Assembly (NCBI GenBank): GCA_021163085.1
Contig: JAGGXL010000028.1
Coordinates: forward strand, 1-7,252
DNA length: 7,252 bases
Direction: 5' to 3'
From: Thermodesulfobacterium sp.
Lineage (GTDB): Bacteria > Desulfobacterota > Thermodesulfobacteria > Thermodesulfobacteriales > Thermodesulfobacteriaceae
How positions within the stretch are numbered: the stretch's first letter is position 1; each line of letters begins with the position of its first letter. The notes below the pieces were generated by a model. It worked only from the letters and a program-made list of their open reading frames with translations, did not search any database and was not told the DNA's origin. The position numbers were made by a program, and so were the translations under genes. Below, in pieces: positions 6,277 through 7,252 of the stretch.

Positions 6277-7252
6277 TTATACATCGCTTTTAATTCTGTA
6301 TACCACCATATTAGGAAAGTCATCCAGAATTAAATCAAAGTATTGAGAATTGTAATTTCTTAAAATAAACATCTGATTGAAAAGAGTTTTAAAAACTTTT
6401 GGTTCTATTATAAAAACCTGTCCCTGACCATTTTTTAGTTTTGTCATTTCAACCACATATCCTTTATCAAAAAATTTTTTTTGATAAAGCTTATCAGGAG
6501 TTTTGAGATAAAAATATTTTATATTAATTAACCTGCCAGGAGTAGTTATTATACCATTATTTAAATCTATGGAAATTTTTCCGTTTTCACAGTCAATAAA
6601 ATTTTTAACTACAATTATGCAACCATCAAGTGCTATAATTCTCCCAAAATTTCCCTTTTTAGCATCAAAGTCATAACTTCCAAAATAGTGAATCCAAGAA
6701 AATTTACCGAATAAATCAAAAGTAAAAACCCAATAAACTGGTGTTTCAAATTTTTTAGCATATTTTCCTTGTTTAACATTTTCTACCAAATCCTTTGCTG
6801 AAATTCCCTCTTTTAATTTCTCTGCAATGCCAGTTAAACCGTAGTTACTTATAAAGGAAGTGATATGCCAAGCTTCTGCAGGATCAGAGGTGGTAAAACT
6901 TCTTGCTATAAAATAAGTTTTTGGAGTCGCCTGAGAACCACCATCGTGAAATGTTGTCCTTCTTGAGTAAAGCTGAAAGGCATAACCATAGTCCCACCAG
7001 GTCCAGATGGCACTATTTTCAGGAGTATGCTCTTTAATATAATTCATATCTTTTACTACAGGAGAAAAAACCTTGGGGAAACTGTGAAACCCCAAAACCG
7101 GCTTCTGAACCCATATAATTAGGACAAAAACTAATGTCCCCACAAAATGATTAATCACTTTTTGCTTTTCCTTTTCTTCAAAAAGAGTTAAATAAGGCAT
7201 AAGTTTATTAAAAAATAACGAAATAAGATATCCTATACCTATTCCTATAAAT
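6277..7252 (-). CDS. pglB: STT3/PglB-type oligosaccharyltransferase, C-terminal part (5' end outside window)
   Basis: The frame is open from the window edge to the TAA at 6277-6279, giving 324 visible residues; the ATG at 7198-7200 is internal. STT3/PglB moves a lipid-linked glycan onto the Asn of N-x-S/T sequons on the outer face of the inner membrane. The visible part holds the end of the membrane domain (a Gly/Ile-rich segment at the edge, then the hydrophobic helix FVGTLVFVLIIW near residues 36-47) and the periplasmic domain. That domain has the family hallmark WWDYG (6985-6999) followed by a DGG stretch. Its C-terminus, with FIIEP...MFILRNYN...FDLI...YRIK, resembles the tail of Campylobacter PglB. 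The catalytic acidic residues and first loops of the membrane domain lie upstream of the window. The MxxI/DxxK-type motif is altered (see findings). It is the first visible gene of the minus-strand operon, 16 bp before the cupin gene. Glycan-synthesis genes, if linked, would be upstream. Confidence 0.92.
   Translation of the reverse strand, partial: FIGIGIGYLISLFFNKLMPYLTLFEEKEKQKVINHFVGTLVFVLIIWVQKPVLGFHSFPKVFSPVVKDMNYIKEHTPENSAIWTWWDYGYAFQLYSRRTTFHDGGSQATPKTYFIARSFTTSDPAEAWHITSFISNYGLTGIAEKLKEGISAKDLVENVKQGKYAKKFETPVYWVFTFDLFGKFSWIHYFGSYDFDAKKGNFGRIIALDGCIIVVKNFIDCENGKISIDLNNGIITTPGRLINIKYFYLKTPDKLYQKKFFDKGYVVEMTKLKNGQGQVFIIEPKVFKTLFNQMFILRNYNSQYFDLILDDFPNMVVYRIKSDV
6462..6489. repeat. Inverted repeat with 13-bp arms inside the oligosaccharyltransferase gene
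   Basis: The left arm CTTTATCAAAAAA (6462-6474) and right arm TTTTTTGATAAAG (6477-6489) are perfect inverse complements separated by TT. The sequence encodes Tyr-Gln-Lys-Lys-Phe-Phe-Asp-Lys in the C-terminal part of the gene. A second short inverted match, GATAA-AGC-TTATC, overlaps its right edge (6483-6495). Because the arms are mostly A/T this may be a chance product of Lys/Phe codons, but a stable hairpin or cruciform is possible. Confidence 0.6.

Larger units (their letters stand above)
2002..7252 (-). other. Probable five-gene operon: pglB-cupin-argB-valS-pilZ
   Basis: Five minus-strand genes follow one another with gaps of 16, 10, 2 and 11 bp, too little for separate promoters or terminators. 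No promoter is visible within the window, so transcription must begin beyond base 7252 or from an unseen promoter inside a gene. No GC-rich hairpin with a T-run follows the PilZ stop, which lies inside smc on the other strand. Confidence 0.8.

Noticed and set aside
7198..7200. ATG at 7198-7200 as the start of a short WWDYG protein
   Set aside because: The frame continues to the window edge with hydrophobic membrane-like residues, as expected for the last helices of STT3.

Overview
The window is strongly AT-rich bacterial DNA, coding almost from edge to edge. Proteins are rich in Lys, Glu and Ile and poor in Gln, one essential gene starts with TTG, and ribosome binding sites (RBSs) are of the AGGAGG type. 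Bacterial SMC and ValRS, a PilZ protein, an arginine-sensitive type ArgB and a PglB/STT3 oligosaccharyltransferase together fit a low-GC, probably thermophilic, Gram-negative-type bacterium. My best guess is a Thermodesulfobacteria-like lineage (Thermodesulfobacterium/Caldimicrobium type). That is an inference from composition and gene content, not a database match.

Layout: positions 1-2024 (+) hold the C-terminal half of smc, with its 5' part outside the window. Positions 2002-7252 hold five genes, all on the minus strand. In transcription order these are an STT3/PglB-type oligosaccharyltransferase (5' end outside the window), a small cupin protein, argB (N-acetylglutamate kinase), valS (valyl-tRNA synthetase) and a single-domain PilZ protein. 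The gaps between them are only 16, 10, 2 and 11 bp, so they read as one operon whose promoter lies upstream of (beyond) base 7252. smc and the PilZ gene converge and overlap tail-to-tail by 23 bp, with no intergenic space and no clear terminator.

The five minus-strand genes do not form an obvious pathway. They combine protein N-glycosylation, an unknown cupin, arginine synthesis, tRNA charging and a c-di-GMP receptor. The most likely reading is a housekeeping transcription unit with translational coupling; the valS RBS, for example, lies inside the last codons of argB. I found no RNA gene, CRISPR array, transposon or phage feature, and no convincing new multi-gene system. The points most worth a second look are the shortened, glycine-poor SMC hinge, the altered acceptor-recognition motif in the oligosaccharyltransferase, and a 13-bp-arm inverted repeat inside that gene.
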